Shown: one piece after another, positions 20,534 to 32,499 of the stretch
Position numbering within the stretch: position 1 is the first letter of the stretch
How the letters are laid out: every line of letters begins with the position of its first letter
NCBI GenBank assembly: GCA_014529385.2
Contig: CM043958.1
Coordinates: forward strand, 85,049,525 to 85,113,524
Source of the DNA: Adiantum capillus-veneris
Taxonomy: Eukaryota; Streptophyta; Polypodiopsida; Polypodiales; Pteridaceae
DNA length: 64,000 nucleotides
Reading direction: 5' to 3'
Position numbers and translations under genes: made by a program
The notes under the pieces: model-generated
The model's input: only the letters and a program-made list of their open reading frames with translations
Database searches by the model: none
Told to the model about the DNA's origin: nothing

Positions 20534-23207
20534 CCCAGCCTACTAGAGTATAATAAATTAAGCTATAAAAGGCAATTATTTCTAGAATTATTGTCTGAGA
20601 GAGATCCACAACAAAGTAAATCTCTCTTTTGCGTTTATTGTGTGTGTAGCAGTTCTAAATCTATATATATACGCAAACGAACACTATTTGTTCACAGAAC
20701 AACAATTCTAGAATAATACAATCGATTTGTACAACAATTTATTTGCAGTTGAAAATAATTTTTTGTAGAAGGTAATGAAGATAACAGAATATAGCACGGG
20801 AAACCGCACACCCAAAGTCTGGGACATTTTGCATCACGTTAAGAGATCCTCCTTATGTTAAGAACAGAATGTTTTAATCAAGGAAGGTAGCCCTCACCTG
20901 CACCCATAGCCACAAGAAAACAATTCGTTAGCACGTGACTGTACGCAAGTGATGCTGGGCATCCCAGTTGTTATCCATGTCACCATAAAAAAAACATAGT
21001 TCTTAACTTGTACTTTGTTCTTTTAGATAAAAAAGTTTCTTGGCTTTTCTGCCAATCTGATACGGAAAGTGACAAACCCCATAGAGCAGCCATAAAACTG
21101 GTTTATTTCTTGATTATATTTGTTTTTTTTAGATATAAAAAACTTTCTTTATCAAACCTTAAGATTTTAGGAGTTAAGGAGATTATCAAATTAAACAAAA
21201 CTTCATCCCTAAATAGATTGGAGAGAAATACATTCTATAGATTTATGCACAAGCAATCTTAAGCCAAACCTAAGTTTATCAAGGACCACCACTTTCTTGT
21301 ATATAAAAAACTTTTTGAAACTGATCCTATTTTTGGAACCAGTTTTATAACCAAGCTAAGATATCCCCCAAAAGAAACTAAGTATTTACCAATTTACAAA
21401 CCTGAGATACCCCCTTCTTAGATAAATTCACTACCTTTATCAAGAAATAACCCTGTTATTAAGTCATGTACAACATACTGCTGCCCCAAGTCAGCTATAA
21501 ATTGTATACCAAAATACCCTAGACGACTCAATCCCTTAGAGCCAGCTCAGACACCGTCCGAGAAAGAAATAACTTAAAAGTCTCCAGCCAGGATCAGCCA
21601 AAGGAAAAAATTATGACATACTCATCGTCTCAAGCACCTTTTTAACACACCTACTAGAAGCATTTTGTAGAATATACAGTAAGATGTTAGAAAAAGACCA
21701 GCTAATATATACTTGAGTGAAAATAAACAGCGAGCCGACATTGGCAAGCCAATTTTATAGAATAATCGAGGGTCCCACGAACTATGGCCAGTAGAAATCA
21801 GTTACTATGATGACTTGGTTAGCAGCAACCGAAAACTTTCACTAATATTCCCAGCTTGTGAAGTACTATAGTAAAAAAAGTCCAAGTAAATTTGAAACCA
21901 GCTATCTACCACAATCCGGTATATGATGCCACTCATTTCCTACAAAATATCCGAAGCTAGGGCTACACACTCGAAGTATTCAGTAATTCCATAACAACTT
22001 TTAGTTGATTCAGTCAAATAGACATCTGTTCTTAAAAAAATCAATCCAAGATCTGTTACATTACATAGAGTACTACAATTCAATTTGTATTCCAACTTAC
22101 CAAGGTTACCAAACCATCCAGCTCATTGTTTTGAGTTATTTTTAAGTTAATTTTTCTATGAAATTCCAGCTTTTATTCAGAGCCTTGCAGTATCCACTTC
22201 ATAAGTGATTACCATGCCATCTAGTAATCAATACAGTCATTCATTAACAGATCCTCGAAACTTGGCCGTTTTTCTTACCAAAAGTTATAATCTCAGCTAA
22301 AAAACCGTTTTTAGAACCCAGACTTTATTCGCCACACCACTTATTCCACGAAAAACTAGCATTATTAGAGAATCACTACTTCACATCTGTCATAAAGTAA
22401 ACCTAAAGTAAAATACCCAGTGATTCTTAGCAATATGAACTACATACCATAAACAAGAAAGAACATGATTTATAGAACCTGGTACTTTTTACAAAAGGAC
22501 AGATTGAGCAATGTTTTATTTCCAACATTTTCATTTTCCAAAGAAATAAGCTACAGCCACATCTTCAGGCTCAGATAATCTTTCAACAGACTCAAGAATC
22601 AAAATAGATTTCTGCTAACCTGTAGATTAGGAGACGACGAAGCCTCCACAATCGCCTTCTCTGACTTTTTCAGCATGTTGAACCCACAACAGTCAGTGGA
22701 TAATAACTCACACAGTTTTGAACTAACACACACAGAGGTGATAATAGAGCACGCAGCTAAGTGAGTATGATTACTCACCTTATGAGTCTTTTATACCAGT
22801 TGATGCCCATCTGTAGAAGACGCGACACCTGAGTTGGACATGTTTACCCACAATCGAGGTCGCCAGCACGGACATATACCACGGGATCCCACCCCAGCCC
22901 AAGATCCGGAGGTTAACAGGCAAGACGCGCCACATCCGCTACTATATTCGGCAGCAGACCCACACCCCAGTACACAGGCGGTGGCGTGCAGCAGAGGCAA
23001 GAAAACTTAATGCAGAGAATACTAACCCCGCTACAGAGTATTTTTAGTACAATGAAAAGATAGTGTTAAGTTAAATGCAAAGACAGGTCATACTCTCCAC
23101 CACAACACCAAGGCAAATAGATAACCATCTATTCCCATAGTCAATACCCGGTCCGTAGATTTGTAGCGAGTTTATTGTATCAGGCCTTGGATGAACATAC
23201 ACAGAAG

Positions 23208-23412
23208 GTTTTACACCTACTATCCCAACCCTACAGTAAGCTTATGTAATTTAGCTATCCACTAGGGTTGGGATAGTCGGTTTTACACCTACTATCCCAA
23301 CCCTACAGTAAGCTTATGTAATTTAGCTATCCACTAGGGTTGGGATAGTCGGTTTTACACCTACTATCCCAACCCTACAGTAAGCTTATGTAATTTAGCT
23401 ATCCACTAGGGT
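23208..23412. repeat. Three 72-bp tandem units, each able to form a hairpin
   Basis: Units begin GGTTTTACACCTACTATCCC at 23208, 23279 and 23351. Within the first two units ACTATCCCAACCCTA is followed ~29 bp later by its exact reverse complement TAGGGTTGGGATAGT. The single unit in copy A lacks the second arm. TAGGGTT equals one plant telomere unit. Confidence 0.9.
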
Positions 23413-23608
23413 AAAATATGCGCCGATCTAAAAGGTGAGAGTTTAATCAATTTCGGGTAATCTTTTTTATTTCCAATTTGGCCTAGGAGTCAAAAAGTGG
23501 GTGTATAAAAGATGGTTGATTTTTTTTATATAAAACCCGAGTCCAGAGTATCTTTTCCTGAGTTACCATTCTTCAGCTACTTTGCTTACCCGGTGTATCT
23601 AACAAATT

Positions 23609-24123
23609 ATGGCATACAGTCACGACCAGGTTTTTTCCATAGCAACTGCACATCTTTATTTGTCAAGTGAATCTACTCGGAGAGCAACGTTAATCCGCTA
23701 TGAACTTCATCTATTTCACAGTTAGGAACCTCTGTTTCCCAAACTAAGTGTTGGTCATATCAGGGCAGAGTGACACGTGTGACCCTTTGGGGTCGTGAGA
23801 ATTTCAAAAACAATATCCGATTGGTGATGGTTACTGAGGCTCTGGGCCTAGGGCCAAAGTATTATTACTTAGAACATTCAATAAAGCAAGGTTTTTTAGA
23901 TCGGTTATACCTACTAGCCCAGTTCCTACCTCTTCATAAGATTTTCTTGTATCGTAGTTATGGCCATCCACTCAGAGGATATTTTAATAGTACTCCCCGC
24001 ACTCGGGAGTATGGGGTAGACTTGGTAACTCGTATCCTACCTTTAGCTGAGTGTCCAAACATCTACTTTTACTGTGACAGCTGTTTGTGTGATCATGTAA
24101 TGGGCGGCATAATAGAGATGTAG
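23609..24123 (+). pseudogene. Frameshifted copy of the orphan ORF
   Basis: Counterpart of 16012-16521. A deletion near 23718 (ATTTCACAG instead of ATTTCCGCAG) closes the frame with a TAG. From 23770 the original frame is open to the same final codons (GGIIEM). It has a two-codon insertion (near 23912) and many amino-acid-changing differences. Confidence 0.6.
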
Positions 24124-24183
24124 ATAAAGGGCTCCTAAAATATTTATCAGCTAAGCTTTTTTGTCCCGTGAAAAGAACCCATG

Positions 24184-24190
<7 letters not shown>

Positions 24191-24224
<34 letters not shown>

Positions 24225-24264
24225 AGAGAGAGAGAGAGAGGGGGGGGGGGGGGGGGGGGGGGGG
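24191..24264. repeat. Compound (GT)n(GA)n(G)n microsatellite
   Basis: Thirty bases of GT, about twenty of GA and about 25 consecutive G. It is the right edge of the Penelope-like element. Confidence 0.97.
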
Positions 24265-24451
24265 AATTGAGTGACTTCTGGTTGGGATCTTATAGGGCTT
24301 CCATATCATGGTCATGCAGTTGTGCTTCTACAAGGAAAAAATAGATAATTGTTCGAGAAAAAGTATGTCTCAACATAAGCTTGAGCAGATAGAAACTTGA
24401 GCCAACACGTTGAGAGGAGACTAAAAACAAGAAAGGAAGTGCTTGAGGATC

Positions 24452-24840
24452 TCCTTTTTTTTGGGCAAAACTCACCAATGGTGAGTGAAGAATGTATTAC
24501 ACAAAACAAAAGAGTCCTTTACAACCTCATGCACATACCTTGCCATGAGGCTCAAACAAAACCATTCAGTCCAACAAGTTATGGGCTTTACAGGGGGCCA
24601 ATACCCACAAAACAATACATCGTAAATCCAGGGGCTTAACAATGGCCCATACCCACAAACAACATCTAGACATCATAAGCATTAGGGTATGAGGGCACCA
24701 CGCATAGAAGACTAACACATACCGAAGTATCTCGGTAGTAAGGGGGGAGCTAGGGAGATCCATCACCTTGAAGAAAGTATGAGCCAAGCACAAGTAGACC
24801 TCCAAAAACTACCACCAAAAGTGAGTACAGCAAGCTCACA
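24452..24840 (-). mobile_element. Possible SINE/LINE 3' end, minus strand
   Basis: On the minus strand the sequence ends with a small hairpin (CTCACCATTGGTGAG), GTTTTG and a run of A. The same arrangement occurs at 52020-52060. A shared 3' hairpin followed by poly(A) suggests retroposed copies of one family. The body (24500-24840) has no recognised coding or RNA polymerase III boxes. Confidence 0.35.
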
Positions 24841-25608
24841 AGGAAACCCAACACCAACACCACTCCAAGAGTTGCCTCCAGCTATTTAAGGAGCCTCACC
24901 CCATCCTCATCAAATCGTCAATGCCACCAATGCCCGGCCAAGGTGCCACCTCCATAGAGCTTTTCGCCGACTCAAGGGCCAAGCATGTGGTCACCATTTT
25001 TCCCCCAAATAGGGGCAGGAAGAGCGGCCACTCCCAAAAGGAAGAAGAAGAACGGTGGGGTTGCTGAGTCCTCCTTCCTAAGGAAACCCCAGTCCTTCAA
25101 GCACGTAGCCTTTTCCCCTGCTCTTCACCAAATCCTACTCGTACAGCAACAACCCCCACCTTGCCGCCGCAGACCGCCACCCAAAGTGTCCCACCTCATG
25201 TGTGCCTCACCAACAGCAAAGGCTCCATCGCACGAGCCCTCGCAAGCCCTCGCATCATGCTCAAGGATCTCCTTATAAAGATTTTTGTATGAACGAGATT
25301 AAAGGTTTCTACAAAGCTTTGCTTTGGTTTATGTATTGGGATAATGAGCTTTCGAGATCTAGAACGTTATGTGCTTGAGCTTGAGAGCACTACTTCGGAA
25401 AAAATATTAGTACTTTATGGGGCCTTTTTCTAGCCATAATTTGCCTTGAAAACATGGCCTCACATGCAAAAATCACCTTTATAGCCCCAAAAGTGTAGCA
25501 TGCAACTTGATTATGTGCACAAACACCCCCATACTTTGATGGACACAACACATTGTTGTGTATCCTTTTACAATTGTCCTCATTCTTCACATGTCTTGTC
25601 TTGCATCC

Positions 25609-25612
<4 letters not shown>
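24841..25612. other. Spacer, C-rich then AT-rich
   Basis: A proline- and serine-rich ORF (24985-25278, plus) contains nothing recognisable. No other feature seen. Confidence 0.4.
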
Positions 25613-25650
<38 letters not shown>

Positions 25651-25667
25651 AAGAAAGAGAGAGAGAG

Positions 25668-25702
<35 letters not shown>
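25613..25702. repeat. (GT)n(GA)n microsatellite
   Basis: About 13 GT units pass into an interrupted GA run. Confidence 0.95.
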
Positions 25703-25706
<4 letters not shown>

Positions 25707-25959
25707 GTGCGTGCGCTTGCAAGAGCTCAAGATTTCTCCTTCTCTATCTCTTAGCACTTATTATTTTATCATAAATATAGTGTGGGGTATGTGACTTGCC
25801 TCATGGAGAAACTCCTTATATTCCATACCAGATAGTTACATGAAAGGTTCATACTAAGCCTTATCCTATCAGATGCCACACACACCACAATATTGTCCTC
25901 ACATCTAGGCCTACAAGTTTGACCCCTACTTTTTAGGACCTACCACACCCACCATTCCA

Positions 25960-27075
25960 ATGAGATTTGAGTCCACATGGTAGCAAACCATTTTCTTTTT
26001 TGCTTACGAGTAAGATCTTGGTTATGCCTTTTGGCTTAACCAATACTCTAGCTTCTTTCATGATGCTCATGGATAGTGTTTTAAAACCATTTCCGGGCAA
26101 GTTTGTAGTGCTTTTCTTGATGACATTCATGCATCTAAAGAAAATCACTTACAATGTTTGATGCAAGTGTTTGATCTGCTATGGAAACACAAATTATATG
26201 CTAACGAATCCAAGTGTGAATTTTTTAAATAAAAAATCCACCATTTGGGACATGTAATTTTTTTTGTAGGACTACATCTAAATCAATCCAAAGTGGATGC
26301 CATCCATAATTGTCTTTCTCCCAAGAATTTGGAAGAGCTCCAAAATTTCTTGGGAGTCGCAAGTTTTTATTGTAGATTCGTTAAAACTATGTTGAAATTG
26401 TTGTTCCTATGACATGGACCAACTAAAGTCCACGATCAAGGCATTTTGTTGGGGAGAAGCTTAGCAGTAGATCTTTGATATACTTAAGGTTTCTCTAGCT
26501 AATGCACCCACCTTAGCTATTGTGGATCCAATGGAACCTTTTGCGCTAAAGATAGATGCTAGTAATTGAGCTATTGGAGTAGTTCTTCTACAAGAGGAAC
26601 GGCCAATTGCATTTGAAAGCAAGAAAGTCAATTTTGCAAAACATAATTATTCTGCTTAATGAAAGAGAGATCTATTCAATAGTGGCTGCTCCATGGCAAA
26701 CATTATTTGTATGTAGATTGCCTAGCAACAGTTCCGCGATCCCAATCACGGATGGGTAGACTAAATGTTTTAATCAAGTGCTAGAAGATATGCTACAAGT
26801 ATAGGTTAGCAAGAAGCAGTTTGATTGGTAAAAGTATCTCCTTATTTTGAAGTTTTCTTATAATAATGCAAAGCATGTTACGACTAGCTTTAATCCCTTC
26901 ATGCTTAGGTATGGTTTTCAACTTAGATCAACAGTTATAATGGGGTTGGCTACTAAGAAAATTCAAAAAGTCAAGGACTTTATCCAAGATTATATGGATA
27001 TGTTGAAAATTTCTCATCAAAAATGTCAACAAGCACAAGATAGATTGAAGTACACTAGTGCAAGGTTGTAGAGCT
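25960..27075 (+). pseudogene. Degenerate Ty3/gypsy pol (RT, RNase H, integrase end)
   Basis: The plus strand shows LVMPFGLTNTLASFM (RT motif B) at about 26010, KFVVLFL then a frameshift over the catalytic DD (about 26100-26125), and LYANESKCEFF with HHLGHVI at 26195-26250. NFLGVASFYCRFV follows near 26350, then RNase H-like fragments (26530-26660). It jumps to an integrase tail: FSYNNAKHVTTSFNPFMLRY and GFQLRS at 26845-26930. Several stops, frameshifts and loss of the integrase catalytic core make it a dead copy. It stops where the next LTR remnant begins. Confidence 0.85.
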
Positions 27076-27307
27076 ACTTAAAGCTCATTTCATGAATAAA
27101 TAAACCAAGTCTATTTTGCATTACATCTCTCTTGTTTATGGTGAGCTTGTGATGGCTTAGCAGCAATTCAAGATTGTGTTTATGAGTCCAAGTTAATTGA
27201 TCTTGGAACCTAATTCGCTTGAGTGATAATCTAGCCAACACACACTCACTTGTGTGCACGATGTTTCTCTTTCATCCACCCTAGCCAGCACGATCCCATT
27301 CCCATCA
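27061..27307 (+). repeat. 5'-truncated LTR matching the LTR at 31544-31859
   Basis: About 240 bp, roughly 90% identical by eye to 31613-31859, ending CATTCCCATCA. It is followed at once by a primer binding site. It would be the 5' LTR (R-U5 part) of an element whose 3' LTR is at 31544. Confidence 0.75.
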
Positions 27308-27309
27308 AG

Positions 27310-27324
27310 TGGAATCAGAGCTAC
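27310..27324 (+). promoter_or_regulatory. Primer binding site for initiator tRNA-Met
   Basis: TGGAATCAGAGCTAC, two bases after the LTR end, differs at one base from the plant consensus TGGTATCAGAGC complementary to the 3' end of tRNA-iMet. Confidence 0.7.
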
Positions 27325-29264
27325 AGTGTGCTGGTTAGGATTGTTGTTATGCTTTTGTATGTTAATGATTAGCATTTTTAATTAAAACTCTCTAATCTCT
27401 AGTTGCATTAGCTTAATAAGCCCAATCCCTAATCACCATTTGGGCAAGAGCATGTTCCACTACCCTTTGGTGATTAGGTGAAAGGGAACTCACATTTTCA
27501 AAGCATTGATCACTTCACTGCAAATCTCTCATTACTAGCTCTTCGACGAGCTCTCTAGCATTGAAATCGGAGAACAAGAACAATTGCATACTTATCGTGC
27601 TTTTGAGCTCACATTACATTGCACTACTTGTGTGTGGAGCAAGTGCTCGTCAAGAGCTTTCTATTAAGCCCAAACATGATAATTTTGAGAGGGATTAAGC
27701 CTCATTACCACTAAGTGGAAGTGCACTAGATTTTGCCTTGAAGGTCTCTTTTTACTCTCCAACAGATCAAAATATTCTTTTGTACCTTCAAAGCATTTAA
27801 TTCTCGAGCCATCTTTTGTGGAAAAGTTCTTTTGATTTTGTTGAACACATGGGATAACTCCCTATTTTAAGAGCCAAGGCTCAATAAACGAGACGTCCAG
27901 ACACACTAAATTATTCCATTTGTCGTAGATTGCTTGGCTCAGGGCACTATCGCCACACACACCTACGGTACGCACATGCAGTGTTGTCGGCCTCGAAAAC
28001 GGTATAAAATCACGCTTGGCCCACTGCCAACAACGCATGCACCTGTCCTACTCAATCGCAAAGCCATCGGCAGTTGATCTTTGCCATCGGGACTGATTAC
28101 CCTTGGTCCTAACGGTCATTGGCGGTGAAGCACCGTTTGCCTAGAGAGAGGGTCCTTCATTGGTGACCCCTTCCTGCACTGTGTCAGAGCGCTCTCTCTC
28201 TTCCTTTCTCTCACTAGAACGTCTGCGTGTGCTCATAAGCAATGATGGCTGCCGACACAAAGCAGTGACCACTTCTTCACCGGATTGAGCGCATGTGCGC
28301 TCTCTAACCAAAGTGAAGCCAGCACACACTCAAAAGGAGACTACATCAGCAGATCGTCATCACCTCATTCACTTGCTGTCGCGCCTTCATGCCAAGCATT
28401 AACAATCAAGAAACACCCGCTACCAACCACTACCTAGGCTGGACCACCACCCCCCATCACTATACGCAGAAGTGGCGTAGCACAAGCTCTCATCAAACCT
28501 CTGGCACAGCTCCCGGAGCACTCCACTAATTCCCTGTTCAAGGTCGATGACCGTCACCAATACACGGCTATTTCTCATGTGTGCAATTTTGCCCCTACTG
28601 CCCCGTAGTCATCTGACGTGCGCCAATTTGTTGCACAAAGCCCCAATAAATTGACGCAGGCAATCCTTGCTCGGCTCATCAAATTGTCATGACTTGAGTG
28701 ATGCAAAATCCCTGCAATCAACCCATGCGTGCTTGGTCCGACTAGCCAACCACAGCTCCTTGGCGACCCCTGCTCAGCTCTCAAGCCCACTGCACATGCA
28801 GGCCGGCCTCAGCATTTGCTGGTATTTTGACTTATTTAATTATTTAAGGTATTTCCTTTCCAAGCCTTCAATCCCACGAGCTGAGCCATCCGAAAGTGCC
28901 CCTATCACTAAAGTTGATTCCCACGACCACCATCACTCGAGAGCCTGAATCGAAGCTCTATACTCACAAGGAAGCAATCCCACAGGTTTACACAAAAGCT
29001 GCATTCAAGGAGAGGTTACAAAGCATTTTAGAGCTTCCAACTCCCAAAAGGGAATCTAGAAGAGCTACTCTCTCTCTTCAAGAGGGATTAAAAGGAAATT
29101 TCAACAAGCATTCAAAGGCAATCGAATAACTTTAAAGGGTTGATTCCCGCCTGCAGCTCAAAGGTAACTTCAAGGCAGGTTTTCCAAGCAATCAACTAAG
29201 ACAATATTTTTGTGAAGGGTGACTTCACATTCATGAAGATGTACTTCACCAAAATCAAGGAAAA

Positions 29265-29269
<5 letters not shown>
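27325..29269. other. Internal or spacer sequence, no gene recognised
   Basis: Lies between the PBS at 27310 and the gag-like fragment at 30358, so it may be retrotransposon leader. The composition becomes C-rich from 27900 to 28950. Short ORFs show no family features. Confidence 0.4.
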
Positions 29270-29337
<68 letters not shown>

Positions 29338-29338
29338 A
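29270..29338. repeat. (TC)n(AC)n microsatellite
   Basis: About 24 TC units then about 10 AC units. Confidence 0.95.
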
Positions 29339-29743
29339 TTGAAACTCTAAAATTTTTGCAACCAAGCACCATTTGCAATGTATATCTTTATCTACATTCA
29401 CGGGGATGACCTTTTAGTTGCGCTTGTGTAAAGAGGTAGACACTAGTTGGGAGAGTTGATAACATCAAATTCACATTGACCTACTGAAACCCAGAGTTCT
29501 TGTTTGCCAGACGGGATATTTGATTTGCCCAACAGGCCCCGTTCGTAGCCCAACGGGCTCGAAATTCCCTCCAAATTTTTAGAGAGGCGCCAAGTTTGGA
29601 GGGGCCTATATAAACAATGGCCCATCCTCTCAGACAACCCTTTTGGCACACTTTCTAGAGTCTTCACTAGAGCTAGAACTTGAGGTTTATCCTTGAGCTT
29701 TATCATGTACTTTTTTTTTCCTTTTTCCCCTATAAAAATGCCC

Positions 29744-30055
29744 ACGTATAGTTACCTCCTTTGGGTGTCTATCCGCCTAGAAGCACGTTTGGGTACGATG
29801 CATTCTCGTGGAGGGTTTAGGCGGTGCAAGTGCTTGGGGATCATTTCTATCGTTGGAATGGAGTGCTCCTCATCACTACACCATCATAGTTGTATTTTAC
29901 GACTAGTTACCTTCCTTGGGTGTCTATTAGCCTGGAAATAGGTTTTGGTAGGAAGCATGCTCATGGAGCGTTTAGGTGGTGCAAGTGCATAGGGCTGATT
30001 TCTATTGTTGGAATGAAGCACTCTTCATCATTACACCAATTTCACGCTATTTTGC
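29744..30055. repeat. Tandem duplication of ~155 bp
   Basis: ACGTATAGTTACCTCCTTTG at 29744 and ACGACTAGTTACCTTCCTTG at 29899 start two units. Both share GGGTGTCTAT, GGTGCAAGTGC, TTTCTAT(C/T)GTTGGAATG and CATCA(C/T)TACACCA in the same order. Divergence is about 20%. Confidence 0.85.
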
Positions 30056-30119
30056 TTTTTTTTTCCTACATATCACTTTTGTTGGGCATTAATGTTGCCC
30101 AAAGGGCCCTTGGTGCTTC

Positions 30120-30220
30120 CTGGAGGGCCCCTCATGTTTTTCAGAGGTCCATGGATGTATCTCGGAGGGCCCCGAGGGCTAGGGATGTATCTCGGAGGGC
30201 CTCGAAGGGCTAGGGTTGTT
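30120..30220. repeat. Short GGAGGGCC minisatellite
   Basis: GATGTATCTCGGAGGGCC occurs at 30153 and 30184 (31-bp period), preceded by looser GGAGGGCCCCT copies. Confidence 0.75.
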
Positions 30221-30357
30221 GCCCAGCAAGCAAAAATGACTCGATCGTCTGGTAGCCTTCAGGTCATATGGGCATTTTTTGTGAATGTGAAGAGTTGTGA
30301 ATTGAGAATTTTGTTAATTAACATTGTGATCAATTAAAAAACACGTGATTATGTGAA

Positions 30358-30570
30358 TTTGAAATCCCTGCAAAGAAGGGCACATAGCAAAGGACTTTCT
30401 GGCATCAAAGACTAGCAACATTTGTGGAAAGAAGGGTCATCTTCCTTCAAAGTGTTTCGAAGCGGACAGAGCAGCACCAGTAGAAATCTGAGGTCCAAAG
30501 TCTATTTGGCAGAAGAAGACAAAGACGAAGATGAAGAAGAAGGCGGCAGTAGCCTTCTAGTCTACCACGA
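30358..30570 (+). pseudogene. Gag nucleocapsid fragment with two zinc knuckles
   Basis: The plus strand reads CKKGHIAKDF (about 30369, last Cys lost) and ICGKKGHLPSKC (about 30421), two CCHC-type knuckles in series as in retrotransposon Gag. An acidic-basic run follows (EDKDEDEEEGG in one frame). No protease or pol follows; instead a purine tract (GAGGGGAGG, 30665) appears. It may be a non-autonomous element with gag only, or a deletion product. Confidence 0.55.
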
Positions 30571-30798
30571 CATTCTCTAGTTTCTTTTGTTTTGCCTTTC
30601 CCCTTCAATTGTATTTTTTGGAGATCGCGTGGACTAGCTTGGTCTCCGTTTACACATTTTTTTGAGGGGAGGTGTTGAGTGTCTCTTGGATTAGATATAG
30701 TTTGTCTTCTGCATTGGGGATGGTATCCTGGACTGGAGATGTTCCTTTTTTTGGCTCCTGGATTGGAGTGTGCCAGAGATATCAGTTTCTTCAGTTTC

Positions 30799-30886
30799 TG
30801 TTAGGAAATATGACGTAGCTAAGTAGATAATTGAGTAGATTACTTAATGGAGAGAGATAATTTACACACACAAGAGATTAGAGAGT

Positions 30887-30932
<46 letters not shown>

Positions 30933-31510
30933 CACGATATACGTGGTTCACCAATGTGGACTACGTCCACGGGAAAGTAGCCACTCAATGGCTTTAGTAC
31001 TTCAAAACAAGAAGTAGGTTACAAAGGGATTATACCCTTTTGGAGCTCCCGCCTTGCTTCACTCTCACCACCTCACACCCACCTTGTTGCATCAACTTCA
31101 CACTATAAATGTGTGTAGAAATGGCCTCCTTTTATAGTCCAAAAGGGTTGCCCTCTCTCATGAGAAGCAGCCATGTGTAGCCGCCCTTGTGTAGATAAGT
31201 CCAAAACAGACCCTCCAATCCACCCATGTGTGGCCGCCCATGAGAAGACAAGTCCGCTTTTGAATTCGGCCACCGGCCATTGACTACCGGCCACCGACCA
31301 ACCGGCCAACCGAGTTTTTGGCCGCCGTTCGACCATAATATTCCGGCAAAAAGGAATATTCCGGTGAATTTTGGTTTCCGACGAGTGATTTTATTTTTTG
31401 GCGAGTTATTTTCTTCACACACGATGGTTTCTCCTCATAATGGGGGCCTTACAAATGTGCGTTTTTAACACAAAAATTTACAAGGGGTAAATCAGGCTCC
31501 ATACTTAACA
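30799..31510. mobile_element. Solo LTR with GTTTC target-site duplication
   Basis: The 712-bp block starts TGTTAGGAAATATG and ends ATACTTAACA (inverted TGTTA/TAACA termini). It is bordered on both sides by GTTTC (30794-30798 and 31511-31515). There is no internal region, so this is a solo LTR left by recombination. It contains a (GA)n tract at 30892-30928. It was inserted just upstream of the PPT of the element ending at 31859. Confidence 0.88.
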
Positions 31511-31531
31511 GTTTCTTCCTAGTCCAAACCT

Positions 31532-31543
31532 CAAGGGGAGGAT
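31532..31543 (+). promoter_or_regulatory. Polypurine tract
   Basis: CAAGGGGAGGAT lies directly before an LTR that begins TGTAAAG. It would prime plus-strand DNA synthesis. Confidence 0.7.
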
Positions 31544-31859
31544 TGTAAAGTGTGAGCTTTGTCCAAGAATATGAGTCAAGGAGAGAAGAGAAGGAATTAT
31601 CTCACATGCAGTGGTGCAAGTAGAGCTGCTTAAAGATCATTTCATGAATGAATAAACCAAGTCTATTTTGCATTACATCTCTCTTGTTTATGGTGAGCTT
31701 ATGATGGCTTAGAAACAAATCAAGATTGTGTTTATGAGTCCAACTTAATTGATTTTGGAACCTAATTTGATTGAGTGATAATCTAGCCAACACACACTCA
31801 CTTGTGTGCACGATGTTTCTCTTCCATCCACCCTAGCCAGCACGATCCCATTCCCATCA
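31544..31859 (+). repeat. 316-bp LTR (TG...CA)
   Basis: Starts TGTAAAGTGTGAGC and ends CATTCCCATCA. Its last ~245 bp match 27061-27307. With the PBS at 27310 and PPT at 31532 it defines an element of about 4.8 kb that now contains a nested solo LTR. What follows is not a PBS, so this is the 3' LTR. Confidence 0.8.
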
Positions 31860-31864
31860 GGTGG

Positions 31865-32165
31865 AGCATGAGTCTCCACACCCTACGACCTCTCAGTCGG
31901 GGCTTTATCTTCAATAAGTACCCAATGATAATCTCATGTAGAGCCAGCAAATACATATGTACAGTGTTTTGAAAATCCACCTTACAAAATGTTAGTGCCT
32001 CTTTGAAAGATGTAGTATACTTATCAAAAGACTGTATCTTCAAAAGACTATGTAGCTCAGCATAGGTCTTCATGGGATCCGTTTTTTCATAATTGTTCTT
32101 GAATTTAGTACAAAAATCAGCCTACATCGTAGACTTTTCTATCATATCACGCTACCAGGTAAGTG
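31865..32165 (-). pseudogene. Retrotransposon Gag fragment
   Basis: The minus strand encodes TYAELHSLLKIQSFDKYTTS, FKEALTFCKVDFQNTVHMYL and LALHEIIIGYLL, matching the general layout of the plant retrotransposon Gag domain (LxxLxQ..S...Y...F......). The ATG at about 32073 is not the true start, since the frame is open further upstream. The last codons are frameshifted. It abuts the 3' LTR and is probably a separate fragment. Confidence 0.45.
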
Positions 32166-32242
32166 TTGTTGGAATTAAGGTTGTAGGAAAACACACACAG
32201 CTTTGGAGAAGACAAAGGAAGCTCAAGGCACACGACATAGAG

Positions 32243-32396
32243 TGTATTACTTAGTGTGCAATGGAAAGATAAGATAGCCCTAGAGTGATGGGCGTATATA
32301 CAATGCACGGGGGAAAAAACCTCCTAGTGAAGGAAAAAATGCCTCGGCAATCCTAAATGTGTTCACACACATCACTACCACATGTATATGGTAACA
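32243..32396 (-). repeat. 3' LTR of the copia element
   Basis: About 154 bp, read on the minus strand from TGTTACCATATAC to AGTAATACA. It shares 110 bp with the 5' LTR at 35412. Confidence 0.8.
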
Positions 32397-32499
32397 AAGT
32401 CCCCCTGGGAGTGATGTGTTGAATGAGAGTTGGCACCTAGAGTATAGGGAAGTGCCATGCCCTAAGGACATGATAAGTCCACAAAGGGGAGTAAGCCCA

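Larger units (their letters stand above)
20640..24190. repeat. Direct repeat copy B of the Penelope-like element (LTR-like)
   Basis: Aligns with 12981-16589 from GTGTGTGTAGCAGTTC to the (GT)n run. It carries the extra 72-bp units and lacks the ~60-bp block and the promoter duplication. Offset between copies is 7659 bp, so one full unit is about 7.6 kb. Confidence 0.92.
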
